Shown in pieces: positions 43,274 through 54,240 of a stretch of 64,000 bases of DNA (its first letter is position 1; each line of letters opens with the position of its first letter). The notes beneath the pieces were generated by a model, which saw only the letters and a list, made by a program, of their open reading frames with translations, had not been told where the DNA came from and ran no database searches. The DNA comes from CAJWOS01 sp964502005 (GTDB lineage: Bacteria > Myxococcota_A > UBA796 > UBA2385), in NCBI GenBank assembly GCA_964502005.1, contig CAZCUX010000001.1:372001-436000 (forward strand), read 5' to 3'. Both the position numbers and the translations under genes were made by a program.

Positions 43274-44310
43274 GCTGCACCTCGGGATGACGGAGGGTCG
43301 GTCAGGCGCTTTAGCAGCTGCGCGACACCTTCGGCGGCATGGGGGTCATTCGCGCCACCGACGAGGCCCATCGCCGGCCAGCCCATTCGACGGGCCCGGA
43401 GGGCCGCGGTGCGCCACGGGCGTCCTGGACGCCGCGGGGCATCGGGGAGGACGAGGGCGCGCGCCGCATGCAAGAAATGTGCCGGAGCCGCGCTGCGGAA
43501 TGGCCCATCGAGGGGCACGATGGCGAGGGGACCGGGGGTTGGGTGCCATACCAAAACGACGGTGCGGTCGGGTGGAATCCGCCTCCGACGCGACAGCAAC
43601 GCCACGCCGAGTCCATCGAACCAGGGCTCGAGGCCGCCGACCACTACGACCCCGAGGCGTCGGTCTACCGCGTCCGCCAGATGGGGCAAAAGCTCGCGCG
43701 CCATCGCGATTCCCGCGGTTGCGCGGGGCGGGCCTCTCCGGCGGTCGATGGCTGCCGCTGCGGCGGCAACAAAGAGCAAGACGACGGACGTGCCGGCGCG
43801 AACGGCGAGTGCTTCTTGGGTGTGCAGGGGCATCGTGATGAGGATGCCCGCCAACGCCAGAAATCCAAACAGCGCGCCAATAGCGGGGCTGTGGGTGGCC
43901 AAGCGACGCCGTGGATGGGCGGCGACGACGATAAGCCCTTGTGGACGGGCGTCATAGGATGACGGGACGCCGGGCCACGGACCTGGCGAGGGGTCAGGCG
44001 CGCAATCGCTGGCCCAGGCCCATACATTTCGGTGCCCCCGCCGAGGGGTCAGCCAGCGCACCCACGAGCGCCCGCCCGCGGCATCCACGAGGCCCGCAGC
44101 AGCCGTTGCTGCGGCCAAAAACGTCCCCATGTTGGGCCAGTGCAGGGATACCAGCGACGCAGCAATCGCCGCGACGGCGTACCCGGCAACACCCCGCGCC
44201 AATCGCGCATGAACCACCGATGCTTGCAGCTCCGTTTGCCAACCGTCGTCGACCAACGCGCGCGCTGCCCGTTCGAGGCGGGCAGGCGCATCATCGCGGG
44301 AGCGGGGCAA
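43270..44310 (-). CDS. Membrane protein of unknown function
   Basis: 346 residues with four hydrophobic segments in two pairs (about 41-58, 60-80, 145-165, 170-190) and a soluble C-terminal domain (about 200-346) rich in Arg and Ala (RTVVLVWHPTPGPLAIVP, VLPDAPRRPGRPWRTAALRARR). The start is TTG with no clear ribosome site, so the N-terminus is uncertain. No family recognised. First of three coupled genes ending in the flippase-like protein. Confidence 0.55.
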   Translation of the reverse strand: MPRSRDDAPARLERAARALVDDGWQTELQASVVHARLARGVAGYAVAAIAASLVSLHWPNMGTFLAAATAAAGLVDAAGGRSWVRWLTPRRGHRNVWAWASDCAPDPSPGPWPGVPSSYDARPQGLIVVAAHPRRRLATHSPAIGALFGFLALAGILITMPLHTQEALAVRAGTSVVLLFVAAAAAAIDRRRGPPRATAGIAMARELLPHLADAVDRRLGVVVVGGLEPWFDGLGVALLSRRRRIPPDRTVVLVWHPTPGPLAIVPLDGPFRSAAPAHFLHAARALVLPDAPRRPGRPWRTAALRARRMGWPAMGLVGGANDPHAAEGVAQLLKRLTDPPSSRGAA

Positions 44311-44545
44311 CGACGGGGGGCGTTGGGGATGCAGGGGAAGCTCCCAGGCGGAAAGTCGGTTGGGAAATCGGGTGGAAATTGACGAAAGTTTCGACAGTCA
44401 TGGAGGACGGCCCGATTGACCGTGTCTCTTGTGTGTCGAGTCCGTGGAACGCGCTACGGACGATTGGCCGTTTTGCTTCAACTCGCCTAAACTATATTCC
44501 GCGCGCCGCGACCCGGCGGTCGTAAGTCTTTGCGCTTCGCTCTTG

Positions 44546-44574
44546 ACCCGGCAACCAAAACGGTCCAGGATGCG
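44546..44574 (+). promoter_or_regulatory. Possible sigma-70-type promoter for the S8-like gene
   Basis: A TTGACC hexamer followed after 17 bases by CAGGAT (three of six matches to the -10 consensus) lies about 25 bases before the ATG. Weak evidence; the -10 match is poor. Confidence 0.25.
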
Positions 44575-44595
44575 ATCTGAGAAGGATGCTGGTTT

Positions 44596-45354
44596 ATGCG
44601 TTTCCGCGGTTCCGACTACACAGGAAAAGGCGTCACTATCGCTGTTATTGATAGCGGCGTCGACGCACGCGACCCCCGCATGCGGGGCACGACCGTGGAA
44701 GGTTGGGGCATCACCCTTTCCGCCACTGGGCATGCCGGCATCAGCGGCAATTTCCACGATGAGAACGGTCACGGCACCGATATCGCGGCGGCGATCCTCC
44801 AGATGGCGCCCGATGTTCGAATTGTGGCCATCAAGATTATGGATGCGCGCCTTCGCACCAGCGCCGACCTCATGGCCGCAGGAATCGAGACCGCCTACCG
44901 GCATGGCGCGCACATCATCAACTTGTCCTTGGGCACCCCGAACATGGGCAAGGCGTTGTTGTTGCGCGATTGTTGCGGTTTGGCTGTCGATGCCGGCAGC
45001 ATCGTGCTTGCAGCCGCGCATCCCAAAGGCGACCGCGCGTATCCGGCGGACCTCCCGGAAACCGTGGGCGTCGCCACCCACCCCGACTGCCCGCTCGAAA
45101 AGGTCTATTATTTCTCTCCGCGGCGCTTTCCGCGGGCAGAGTGGGGCAACCTGACCGACAAGTTCCTGACGCACGGCTACGAAGTCAAAGACGGGCAACG
45201 GGGCGGTTTCAAGGGTTCCGGTATCGCCACTGCGTTCTTGGCCGGTCGTTTCGCGTGCTTGCGCGAAGCCATGCCCGATGCCGAGTCCGAACAAGTGATT
45301 GAGATGATGCGCCAGCTCGCGCTTACGCCCGTCCCCGAGATTGGCTACGGCTGA
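44596..45354 (+). CDS. Subtilisin-fold protein lacking catalytic Ser (S8 pseudo-protease)
   Basis: 252 residues, no signal peptide, close to the minimal S8 core. ATG with AAGGA upstream. Asp site VIDSGVD and His site ENGHGTDIAAAI are intact, as is the INLSLG strand. The third site reads FKGSGIATAFLAG where active subtilases have GTSMAAPHVAG; aligned on the terminal AG, the nucleophile position is Gly. The oxyanion Asn region (AAGN in active enzymes) reads LAAAHPKG, so that Asn is also missing. Likely an inactive S8 fold used for binding, or a divergent enzyme. A nearby alternative Ser in GSG cannot be excluded. Confidence 0.8.
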   Translation: MRFRGSDYTGKGVTIAVIDSGVDARDPRMRGTTVEGWGITLSATGHAGISGNFHDENGHGTDIAAAILQMAPDVRIVAIKIMDARLRTSADLMAAGIETAYRHGAHIINLSLGTPNMGKALLLRDCCGLAVDAGSIVLAAAHPKGDRAYPADLPETVGVATHPDCPLEKVYYFSPRRFPRAEWGNLTDKFLTHGYEVKDGQRGGFKGSGIATAFLAGRFACLREAMPDAESEQVIEMMRQLALTPVPEIGYG

Positions 45355-45561
45355 GCGCACGGTTTGGCGGACACCCCGGGGCGATAGGGAAACGGGCCTT
45401 GGGTGGGGAAAGCGTCGGTCCCCTTCCTGTTCGAATAAAAACACACCATCTTCATATTGTCAACTATCGCTATGAAGGCACATGCGGGTGTTTTCGTGTG
45501 ATGCGCACACGTTTTTGCGTTTCGGAGCACGGGACGGCGTGGACGGCGGCCGCGGGCCGAT

Positions 45562-45585
45562 TGTGCTGACCAATGTGCTGACCAA
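45562..45585. repeat. Perfect tandem duplication of TGTGCTGACCAA
   Basis: Two adjacent identical 12-base copies in the interval upstream of the MmgE/PrpD-like gene. Confidence 0.9.
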
Positions 45586-45600
45586 AGCACCACGGGCGGA

Positions 45601-45633
45601 CGATTCGAATCGGAGCGGCGAAGCACCGCGGTG
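45601..45633. promoter_or_regulatory. Two palindromes, possible operator
   Basis: CGATTCGAATCG (45601-45612) and CACCGCGGTG (45624-45633) are perfect palindromes 11 bases apart, about 125 bases before the MmgE/PrpD-like start. Their role as operators is only inferred; the first resembles a tRNA T-loop but lacks the stems. Confidence 0.35.
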
Positions 45634-45757
45634 ATTTCTGCGGACGAGGCACCTTCACTCGTCTCGCGGTGGGTCTCCTTGTATCTGCGCGGCAACCGGT
45701 GGAAAACGGTGCGTGACTCGTTAGTCATGGGGAACATTCTGAATCTCGGAGCGCCGC

Positions 45758-47317
45758 GTGGCTGCACCCTCAACATTGTCTGGCTTGGTTCGGTCTGCGC
45801 TGGCGCTGGTCGCGCAGGTGGAGCAGATACCGCCGCTGGTGCTCGAACGTGCGCGATTGCAGCATATGAGCGCTGCTACGGCCATTGTAGGGGCTTCGGC
45901 ATGTGTACGCGACGTTGACATCGGTCTCGATTCTTCGGCCGGCACGGTGCCCCGCTATTCGCGGAATCCTTCGGATGCGGCTTCCGCGGTTGGGTTGCAC
46001 GCTGCCTTCGCAGGCTGGCTCCAGCAGGATGACCTCAGCTTGCGCGGACGGAGTGCTGCGGCGATTGCGGCGGCGGCTTGGGCGGCTGCCCGGCCCCACC
46101 ATTCCTTTGGCACCGTGCTCGCCGCGACGATTGCCGGAAATGAGCTCGCCGGACGCTTGGGTTTGGTCACAGCATTGGGCGCGCCGTCTTGGGAATGTCC
46201 CGTTGCCACGGCTGCGGGAACCGCGATGACCACAGGCCTTTTGGCTGGCCTGACCGAACACGACCTGGCGCGCGCGATTGCGCTTGCATTGGCGGACATG
46301 CCGGTTCCCCGGGCGGCGCTGGGCTCCGCCCAAGAGCGCGCGCGTGCAGATGCCGATGCATGTCGGCGGGGTGTCGGGGCGGTGCTTCGGGTCGCGGCCG
46401 GCGCGCCAGATTCTGGGCCGCTCGATGTTTTTGATGTCGGCAGCCCGCTGTTGGCGGCGATGTCGTGGCATCCGCTCCACGGCGCATGGGATGGCGTCGG
46501 GACGGTTTGGCTCACCGAAACGCTCAGTTTCCGCGCGCACTGCTGCGCACCGGCCATCCAGACGGCCGTACAATCCGTCGCTGAAGTGCTGCGGCGTCAC
46601 CTCAAGGCCGCAGACAAGCGCTTGCGGGTGGACCAAGTCGAGCGCATCGAGTTGGTCGGTCCAGCGGCGCTCGCGCCATTTGTGGCGCGCGGAACCGGCA
46701 TGGCCGATTCGGTGACGGCGTCGATACCGGATGCGCTGGGGGTGCTGGTTGCGCGGCATGCGCTCGGCGCCGACGACCTCCAAGCGAGTGTTTTGGAGGC
46801 GGAGCGGGAGCGGGTGGCGGCCATCGCGGATCGGGTGACGGTGCGCACGGACCCGTCCTTGTCGCTGCGGACATGGGTGGCGCAGCTCCAGGTGCTGCGA
46901 CCCCTCTTGGGGCGGCCTCCGCGCGCACTTTGGCAGCGTGTCTTGCGCGGGCAGATGGGGCCAGGGTTTCCGCGATTGTCCCTACCGCGCCGCGCGAGCT
47001 TGGCGCCGGCTTGGGAGGCGCTCCGGGCGTTGCGGGCGGAGTCCACTTCGGGCTCCCTCGTCGATGTCGATGTTTCGGCATGGCGTATGCGGATTCCCGT
47101 GGAGGCCTATGTCTTTACGACGCGGGGGGGGCGTTGGCCTGAGCGCCGCGACCTCCCCGATGGCAGTCCGGGTGCCGCGTGGGAAACCACGGTGGCGGCG
47201 GTGAGCGCCCGCCTTCCCCCCGACCACCCCAAATCGTCGGCAATTGCACAATTTCGGTCTGCTCCTTTGTCCGCGCCGGCCGATGGCGTGGTGAACGGGT
47301 GGTTGCGCGGTGGATGA
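45758..47317 (+). CDS. MmgE/PrpD family protein, divergent
   Basis: 519 residues. GTG start with GGAG close upstream. Similar to the 2-methylcitrate dehydratase/iminodisuccinate-epimerase superfamily: LVRSALALVAQVEQIPPLVLERAR helix, AAAWAAARPHHSFGTVLAATIAGNELAGRLG (family form with the HP-x-G-E/R helix), and the LSFRAHCCAPAIQTAVQSVAEVL segment corresponding to the family's Cys/His turn. Large parts are Ala/Arg-rich and diverged, and the typical catalytic residues cannot all be placed. No PrpB/PrpC partner nearby, so a propionate pathway role is not supported by context. Confidence 0.65.
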   Translation: MAAPSTLSGLVRSALALVAQVEQIPPLVLERARLQHMSAATAIVGASACVRDVDIGLDSSAGTVPRYSRNPSDAASAVGLHAAFAGWLQQDDLSLRGRSAAAIAAAAWAAARPHHSFGTVLAATIAGNELAGRLGLVTALGAPSWECPVATAAGTAMTTGLLAGLTEHDLARAIALALADMPVPRAALGSAQERARADADACRRGVGAVLRVAAGAPDSGPLDVFDVGSPLLAAMSWHPLHGAWDGVGTVWLTETLSFRAHCCAPAIQTAVQSVAEVLRRHLKAADKRLRVDQVERIELVGPAALAPFVARGTGMADSVTASIPDALGVLVARHALGADDLQASVLEAERERVAAIADRVTVRTDPSLSLRTWVAQLQVLRPLLGRPPRALWQRVLRGQMGPGFPRLSLPRRASLAPAWEALRALRAESTSGSLVDVDVSAWRMRIPVEAYVFTTRGGRWPERRDLPDGSPGAAWETTVAAVSARLPPDHPKSSAIAQFRSAPLSAPADGVVNGWLRGG

Positions 47318-47442
47318 TGCCCGTCCATACGGGGTATTCGACAGATGGGTTTTTGTCGTTCCTCCGCCGGAAAGCCGGATGGGGTACCATGCGGTGCCAC
47401 CAGTTTTTTTCTCTGAATTGATCGTGACATCGAGGCGTGAAC

Positions 47443-49155
<1,713 letters not shown>

Positions 49156-49254
49156 CCTGCAGTGACATTCCCCGAACGCTGTTTTGCAGCTTCGGGTTGA
49201 TTGTTGGATGGTTGTGCTTGTAGGATTCGGGTGTCGTCACCCGTTGGAGTCTCC

Positions 49255-50475
49255 ATGCCCGTGTTTGCTTTTGAAGGCCGCACCTCTGCCGGTGAAGTCC
49301 GGAAGGGTGAAATTGAGGCCGCGAACGCAGAAGCAGCCCGAGGCCTGTTGCGACAGCGCCAAATCCAGGCCACTTCGGTCAAGCCGAAAGGGGGCATGGG
49401 CTCGATTGAAATCAAGATGCCGGCGTTCATGGAGCCCCGCGTGGGCACCAAGGACCTCGTCATCTTTACGCGCCAGTTCGCGACGATGATCGACTCCGGC
49501 CTCCCGTTGGTGCAGTGCCTCGATATTCAGTCCAAGCAGGCTCCCAATCCGTCCTTCCGCAAGCAGCTCGTCGTCATCAAGGACAGCGTAGAGTCGGGCA
49601 CCACATTCGCAGAAGCGCTGAACAAGTTCCCGGACACCTTCGACGACTTGTTCCGCAACATGATTGCGGCAGGTGAGGTCGGCGGTATTCTCGACACCAT
49701 CTTGAACCGCCTCGCGCAATACCTCGAAAAAGCCGACAAGCTGAAGCGCCAAATCAAAGGCGCCATGATGTACCCGTCTATCGTTATGACGGTCGCAATC
49801 TTGGTTATTTCGGTGCTCTTGCTCAAGGTCGTGCCAACGTTCGAAGAGATGTTCGCCGAGTTCGGGCAAGCCCTCCCGGCGCCTACCCAGTTCGTCATCG
49901 ACCTTTCGAAATGGCTCCAAAACAACATCTTGTTCATCGTTGTGGGCCTCGTGGTCGGCGTGTTTTCCTTGCGCCAGTTCTATCGAACCAAGCGCGGAGA
50001 GGTCATCATCGACGGCATCATGCTGAAGCTGCCCGTCTTTGGTGACTTGCTGGTCAAGACCGCGGTCGCCCGCTTCTGCCGCACGCTCGGTACCATGATT
50101 GCTTCGGGCGTGCCGATTCTCGAAGCCCTCGACATCTGCGGGCGAACCGCAGGCAATAAGGTCATCGAAAACGCCGTCAACAAGGTCCGAGACGCAATCT
50201 CGGAAGGCCGTACGATTTCGGAGCCGCTCACCGAGGCCAAGGTGTTCCCCGAAATGGTCTGCCAGATGATTGCGGTCGGTGAAGCCACCGGCGCGCTTGA
50301 CGTCATGTTGGGCAAGGTCGCCGACTTCTACGAAGACGAAGTCGACCAAGCGGTGGAAAACCTGACGTCGATGATGGAACCCCTCATCATCGTGTTCCTC
50401 GGTACGGCCATCGGTGGTTTGGTTATCGCGATGTATATGCCCATCTTCTCGATGGCGTCGGGTATCGGCGGGTGA
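49255..50475 (+). CDS. pilC: Type IV pilus platform protein PilC
   Basis: 406 residues, start ATG with GGAG nearby. Two GspF/PilC domains (MPVFAFEGRTSAGEV N-terminus; DLVIFTRQFATMIDSGLPLVQCL and its C-terminal repeat ARFCRTLGTMIASGVPILEALDICG) with three transmembrane segments (about 171-195, 222-245, 376-400). Inner-membrane platform on which PilB acts to assemble PilA. Stop overlaps the pilS GTG (GTGA). Confidence 0.97.
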   Translation: MPVFAFEGRTSAGEVRKGEIEAANAEAARGLLRQRQIQATSVKPKGGMGSIEIKMPAFMEPRVGTKDLVIFTRQFATMIDSGLPLVQCLDIQSKQAPNPSFRKQLVVIKDSVESGTTFAEALNKFPDTFDDLFRNMIAAGEVGGILDTILNRLAQYLEKADKLKRQIKGAMMYPSIVMTVAILVISVLLLKVVPTFEEMFAEFGQALPAPTQFVIDLSKWLQNNILFIVVGLVVGVFSLRQFYRTKRGEVIIDGIMLKLPVFGDLLVKTAVARFCRTLGTMIASGVPILEALDICGRTAGNKVIENAVNKVRDAISEGRTISEPLTEAKVFPEMVCQMIAVGEATGALDVMLGKVADFYEDEVDQAVENLTSMMEPLIIVFLGTAIGGLVIAMYMPIFSMASGIGG

Positions 50476-52121
50476 GCTTCCAGGTGGAGGCCATCCCGCC
50501 CACAGAATCGCTACAAGACCGAGTGCGGGCGGCTGCTGAGGGCAGTCCGGAGTTGATCCCCGAGCCCGTCCGTCGCGCGAAAGTCGTGGCGGTCTACATC
50601 CTCGTGCGCTTGCTCATCGGGCTTGGCCTGTTGGCAGTCGCGTTGCGCGCGTTGATGGAGCAACCGACGGCCCGCGAAGAGCTTGTGGGGCCGTTTGGCG
50701 TCGCGGCGGCGATGTTTTTGGTCATGGGCGTGAGCGCCGCGGCTGTGCAGCGATGGGGGCGGAGTCCTTGGTTTGCATGGACGCAGGTGGCCATCGACGC
50801 GTTGTTTGCCGGGACCTTGGTGTCGATGTCGGGCGGCCCGGTCAGTCCGCTGTTTCCACTGTTTTTCCTCAACGTGATTGCCTCGGCGTTTTTGCTGCCG
50901 GGGCGGGGGCCCCTCGTCGTCGCCGGTCTCGACGGTGCGCTCTATCTGGTGGTGTTGGGAGCCCAAGGCCTACCGTGGCTCACCGCGCTCATGGGCGGTG
51001 ACCTCCTGCTCACCTACAGCCAGGTCCTCCTCCAGATTTTTGCGTTCTTGTTGGTCGGGATGCTGTCTAGCGTCCTCAGCGACAACCTTCGCCGTGCGCG
51101 GCAGGCGCTCGCCGAGCAGGTTGCAGAGACGGCGGTCCTCCAGGCGCGCCACGACGTCATCCTCGACCAGGTAGACACCGGCGTTTTGGTGCTTGGCGCA
51201 GGCGATGTCATCGAAGACGTCAACCCGGCGGCCCGGCGCTTGTTGGGCGATGTGCTCAACCAGCCGTTGAGCCAAGTGCTCAATCCGGAAGGCAACTCCT
51301 GGGAAGAAGTGCGTCGGTCGGAAGCGGGGGTCAAGTCGTTGTTGTGCAGCCGCAGCGACCTCCTCGATGGCGGCAGCGTGGTGTTTGTCGGCGACGTCAC
51401 CCGGCTGCGGGAAATGGAAGCGGTGGTGGCGCGCGAAGAGCGGCTGGCCGCCGTTGGCCGACTGGCGGCGGGCTTGGCCCATGAAATCCGAAATCCGTTG
51501 GCGAGCCTCTCCGGCTCCGTGCAGTTGCTAAGGGATGAGGCGCGCAGCCCGTTGCATGATATCGTGCTTCGGGAAGTGCAGCGTCTCAACGAGCTGGTGG
51601 ACGAGTTTCTCGACAGTGCGCGACCTGTGCGCTTGTCCTTGTCGTTGCAATCTCCAAGTTCGATTGTCGGCGATGTGGCCACCGCGTTCCGAAATGACCC
51701 ACGCTACCAAGGCCGCCGCGTGCTTCGAACACGCGCGGGGAGCCGCTTGCCGCTGGTTATGATGGACGGCGGCCGCTTTCGGCAGGTCGTGTGGAACCTC
51801 TTGCTCAATGCCGCCCAAGCCACGCCCGACTACGGCGAAATCACCATTGATGTGCGCAACGAAGACGACTGGCTTCGTGTAGAAGTGAGCGACAATGGTG
51901 TGGGCATCGACCCTGTCGCCCTTCGTCGAATCTTTGACCCCTTCTACACCACCCGAAGCGGGGGGACAGGACTTGGCTTGGCCAACGTCGAGCGTATCGT
52001 TCGGGCCCACGATGGCCGCATCGAAGTAAGCAGTACACCCGGTGAAGGAAGCGCGTTTGTGCTTCATTTCCCCGTTCAGGGGCCAAGCGAAGTCAAGGCT
52101 CCGCCGGAGATGTTCGGATGA
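50472..52121 (+). CDS. pilS: Pilus-regulating sensor histidine kinase PilS
   Basis: 549 residues. GTG overlaps the pilC stop. Six hydrophobic segments (about residues 38-195), a PAS region (ILDQVDTGVLVLGAGDVIEDVNPAARRLLG), HisKA box LAAGLAHEIRNPLASLSGSV with the phosphorylated His, N box (LLLNAAQATPDYGE), G1 (VSDNGVGIDPVALRRIFDPFYTTR) and G2 (GGTGLGLANVERI). Position between pilC and an NtrC-type regulator identifies it as PilS, which senses pilin level in the membrane in other bacteria. Stop overlaps pilR (ATGA). Confidence 0.92.
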   Translation: MSFQVEAIPPTESLQDRVRAAAEGSPELIPEPVRRAKVVAVYILVRLLIGLGLLAVALRALMEQPTAREELVGPFGVAAAMFLVMGVSAAAVQRWGRSPWFAWTQVAIDALFAGTLVSMSGGPVSPLFPLFFLNVIASAFLLPGRGPLVVAGLDGALYLVVLGAQGLPWLTALMGGDLLLTYSQVLLQIFAFLLVGMLSSVLSDNLRRARQALAEQVAETAVLQARHDVILDQVDTGVLVLGAGDVIEDVNPAARRLLGDVLNQPLSQVLNPEGNSWEEVRRSEAGVKSLLCSRSDLLDGGSVVFVGDVTRLREMEAVVAREERLAAVGRLAAGLAHEIRNPLASLSGSVQLLRDEARSPLHDIVLREVQRLNELVDEFLDSARPVRLSLSLQSPSSIVGDVATAFRNDPRYQGRRVLRTRAGSRLPLVMMDGGRFRQVVWNLLLNAAQATPDYGEITIDVRNEDDWLRVEVSDNGVGIDPVALRRIFDPFYTTRSGGTGLGLANVERIVRAHDGRIEVSSTPGEGSAFVLHFPVQGPSEVKAPPEMFG

Positions 52122-53539
52122 TGTCCGCAACTGGTGTTCCGCATGTCCTGGTGGTCGACGATGACCGCTCGATGCGTGATTTTTTGTCCATCTTGCTGGG
52201 ACGAGAGCGCTATTCGGTGGCCACGGCAGAGAGCGGCGCGGCAGCCCTCGAAGCGGTCGAACGCGCTTGGCCTGACCTCGTCTTGACCGACCTCAATATG
52301 CCAGGCATGTCTGGAATGGAGCTGCTTCGGGAGCTAAAAACCCGAAGCGCCCGCAGGGGGTTGGATATCGAAGTGGTGATTGTCACCGCGTTTGGCACCA
52401 GCGAGTCCGCGGTTGAAGCCATGCGGCGGGGGGCGTTTGATTATGTCCTCAAGCCATTCAACAACGACGACCTTCGCGTCACAGTTCGCCGCGCGCTCGA
52501 GCGCGTGTCGCTCCAGGCGGAAAACGCCCGCCTCAAGGCAGTCGTACAAGACGAGCTGTACTTTGGACGGTTTATTGGCTCGTCGCCGGCGATGCTGCGC
52601 ACGTATGACCTCATCCGGCGCATCAAGGACACCCCCATCAATTGCCTCGTGGTGGGGGAGAGCGGAACCGGCAAAGAGCTCGTCGCGCGAAGCATTCACG
52701 ACGCCGGCGTGCGGAAGGGCCCGTTTGTGGCCATCAACTGCGGCGCAATCCCGGAAAACCTCGTTGAAAGCGAACTTTTTGGACACTCGCGCGGTGCGTT
52801 TACCGGAGCCGACCGCGACCGGCGGGGCTTGATTGAGAGTGCCCAGGGCGGCACGCTGTTCCTCGATGAAATCAACAGCCTCCCTGCGAGCGCGCAGGTC
52901 AAGCTGCTGCGGGTACTACAAGAGCGCCGCTTGATGCCGGTTGGCTCTACCCGCGAGGTCGCCGTGGATGTGCGCGTGGTCGCCGCCGCCAACGTCGACT
53001 TGCTCGAAGAAGTCCGCTCCGGTCGGTTTCGGGAGGACCTCTACTATCGCGTCAATGTGATTCAGATTCCTTTGCCGCCATTGCGAGAGCGTACCGGCGA
53101 CATTCCTGAGCTGGTGCGTCATTTCGTCGCGCTATGTGCAAAAGAGTACGGCAAGTCGGTCGTGGAAGCCGCGCCGGCGGTGCTGCGCTTGCTCCGGCAA
53201 TGGCATTGGCCCGGCAACGTGCGAGAGCTGCAAAACACCATCGCGCGTGCGGTCGCGCTGTGTGATGGCCCGGCGTTGCTGCCGCGCGACCTGCCCGACG
53301 CATTGCGTCATGCGGAAGACTCCCAAGCGGTTCCCGAGGCCGCGGCGCCCGACAGCGCGTCGTTTGAAATCCCGCCGGACGGAGTGGACCTCGATGCGCG
53401 CCTGGCGGAGTTCGAGCGTCGTTGGCTGGTGGCGGCTTTGGATGCATGTGGTGGAAACAAAACCCAGGCCGCCAAGCTACTGCGGATGAGCTTTCGGTCG
53501 TTCCGGTATCGCTTGGCCAAATATGACCTGGACACCTGA
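52118..53539 (+). CDS. pilR: Sigma-54-dependent response regulator PilR
   Basis: 473 residues. Receiver domain with the phosphorylated Asp in LVLTDLNMPGMSG (near residue 55), conserved Thr and Lys (VTAFG, LKPF). AAA+ domain near 145-380: Walker A GESGTGKELVAR, GAFTGAD loop that contacts sigma-54, Walker B GTLFLDEINSLP. C-terminal Fis-type HTH (LDACGGNKTQAAKLLRMSFRSFRYRLAKYDL). Together with PilS it should switch on the promoter found upstream of pilA about 150 bases after this gene. Confidence 0.95.
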   Translation: MMSATGVPHVLVVDDDRSMRDFLSILLGRERYSVATAESGAAALEAVERAWPDLVLTDLNMPGMSGMELLRELKTRSARRGLDIEVVIVTAFGTSESAVEAMRRGAFDYVLKPFNNDDLRVTVRRALERVSLQAENARLKAVVQDELYFGRFIGSSPAMLRTYDLIRRIKDTPINCLVVGESGTGKELVARSIHDAGVRKGPFVAINCGAIPENLVESELFGHSRGAFTGADRDRRGLIESAQGGTLFLDEINSLPASAQVKLLRVLQERRLMPVGSTREVAVDVRVVAAANVDLLEEVRSGRFREDLYYRVNVIQIPLPPLRERTGDIPELVRHFVALCAKEYGKSVVEAAPAVLRLLRQWHWPGNVRELQNTIARAVALCDGPALLPRDLPDALRHAEDSQAVPEAAAPDSASFEIPPDGVDLDARLAEFERRWLVAALDACGGNKTQAAKLLRMSFRSFRYRLAKYDLDT

Positions 53540-53685
53540 CCTATTTGGGTCATCCTGGGCAACATATTGTGCGAATTCGGGCAACTGACAAAAAACGTCA
53601 CCTTCGATCTGACGTTTTGCGGCACCTCGGACAGGAAAACGGAGGGTCCCTCGTCCAAAACGCCGTGTTTTCGTAGCGCGAGAGT

Positions 53686-53700
53686 TGGCACGGTCCTTGC
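53686..53700 (+). promoter_or_regulatory. Sigma-54 promoter of pilA
   Basis: TGGCACGGTCCTTGC contains the -24 element TGGCACG and the -12 element TTGC with canonical spacing (GG at 53687-53688, GC at 53699-53700, ten bases between). It lies 86 bases before the pilA ATG, immediately after a sigma-54 activator gene. Confidence 0.93.
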
Positions 53701-53785
53701 TTGGTATGGGAGAGAGAGCGCACTGCGTCTCCACCCCTGTCACAGAAAACCCACGCTTTCCTTGAATGGAACTTTGGAGTCTGCC

Positions 53786-54226
53786 ATGATGAACAAGAAG
53801 GGCTTTACCCTTGTCGAGCTGATGATCGTTGTCGCCATCATCGGCATCCTCGCTGCTATCGCTATCCCCAACTTCGTTGCGATGCAGTACCGCGCCAAGC
53901 GGTCCGAAGTTCCGTCCAACGTTGACGGCATCAAGACTGCCGAACTTGCGTACGACGCAGCGTTCGACACCTACATCCAGCAGACCAGCTTCATGCCCGA
54001 CGGCTCGCCCACCAAGAAGCAGCGCAACTGGAACGGCGCCGCCTTCAACACCCTCGGCTGGGGCCCGGACGGCCAGGTGCGCGGCTCCTACAAGGTGCAG
54101 TCCACCTCCTCCACCGACTTCCTCGTGACCGGTATCGCTGACGTCGACGGCGACACCACCCAGAGCAGGTACACCGCGACCAAGTCCATCAACGCGGTCA
54201 TGGTCACCCTGAACGACACCTACTGA
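53786..54226 (+). CDS. pilA: Major type IV pilin PilA
   Basis: 146 residues. Start is the first of two ATGs, with GGAG six bases upstream. Short positively charged leader MMNKKG, then the class III signal F-TLVELMIVVAIIGILAAIAIPNF with the conserved Glu5 of the mature pilin. Cleavage by prepilin peptidase after Gly is expected. The globular C-terminal domain (about 60-146) has no disulfide Cys pair, unusual among pilins of Pseudomonas type but common in this phylum. PilD is not in the window. Confidence 0.96.
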   Translation: MMNKKGFTLVELMIVVAIIGILAAIAIPNFVAMQYRAKRSEVPSNVDGIKTAELAYDAAFDTYIQQTSFMPDGSPTKKQRNWNGAAFNTLGWGPDGQVRGSYKVQSTSSTDFLVTGIADVDGDTTQSRYTATKSINAVMVTLNDTY

Positions 54227-54240
54227 GGTTCGTTCCGGGA

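Larger units (their letters stand above)
45355..45757. other. Intergenic region with repeat and palindromes
   Basis: About 400 bases between the S8-like and MmgE/PrpD-like genes. It contains an AT-rich patch near 45430, a perfect 12-base tandem duplication at 45562-45585 and two perfect palindromes at 45601-45612 and 45624-45633. No convincing coding sequence or RNA gene was found. Confidence 0.6.

Noticed and set aside
45601..45612. Possible tRNA T-loop (ATTCGAAT)
   Set aside because: Flanking bases do not form T-arm or acceptor stems; no anticodon arm found.
45345..45776. 143-residue - strand frame in the interval after the S8-like gene
   Set aside because: No signal, no motif, contains the tandem duplication and overlaps a better-supported gene start.
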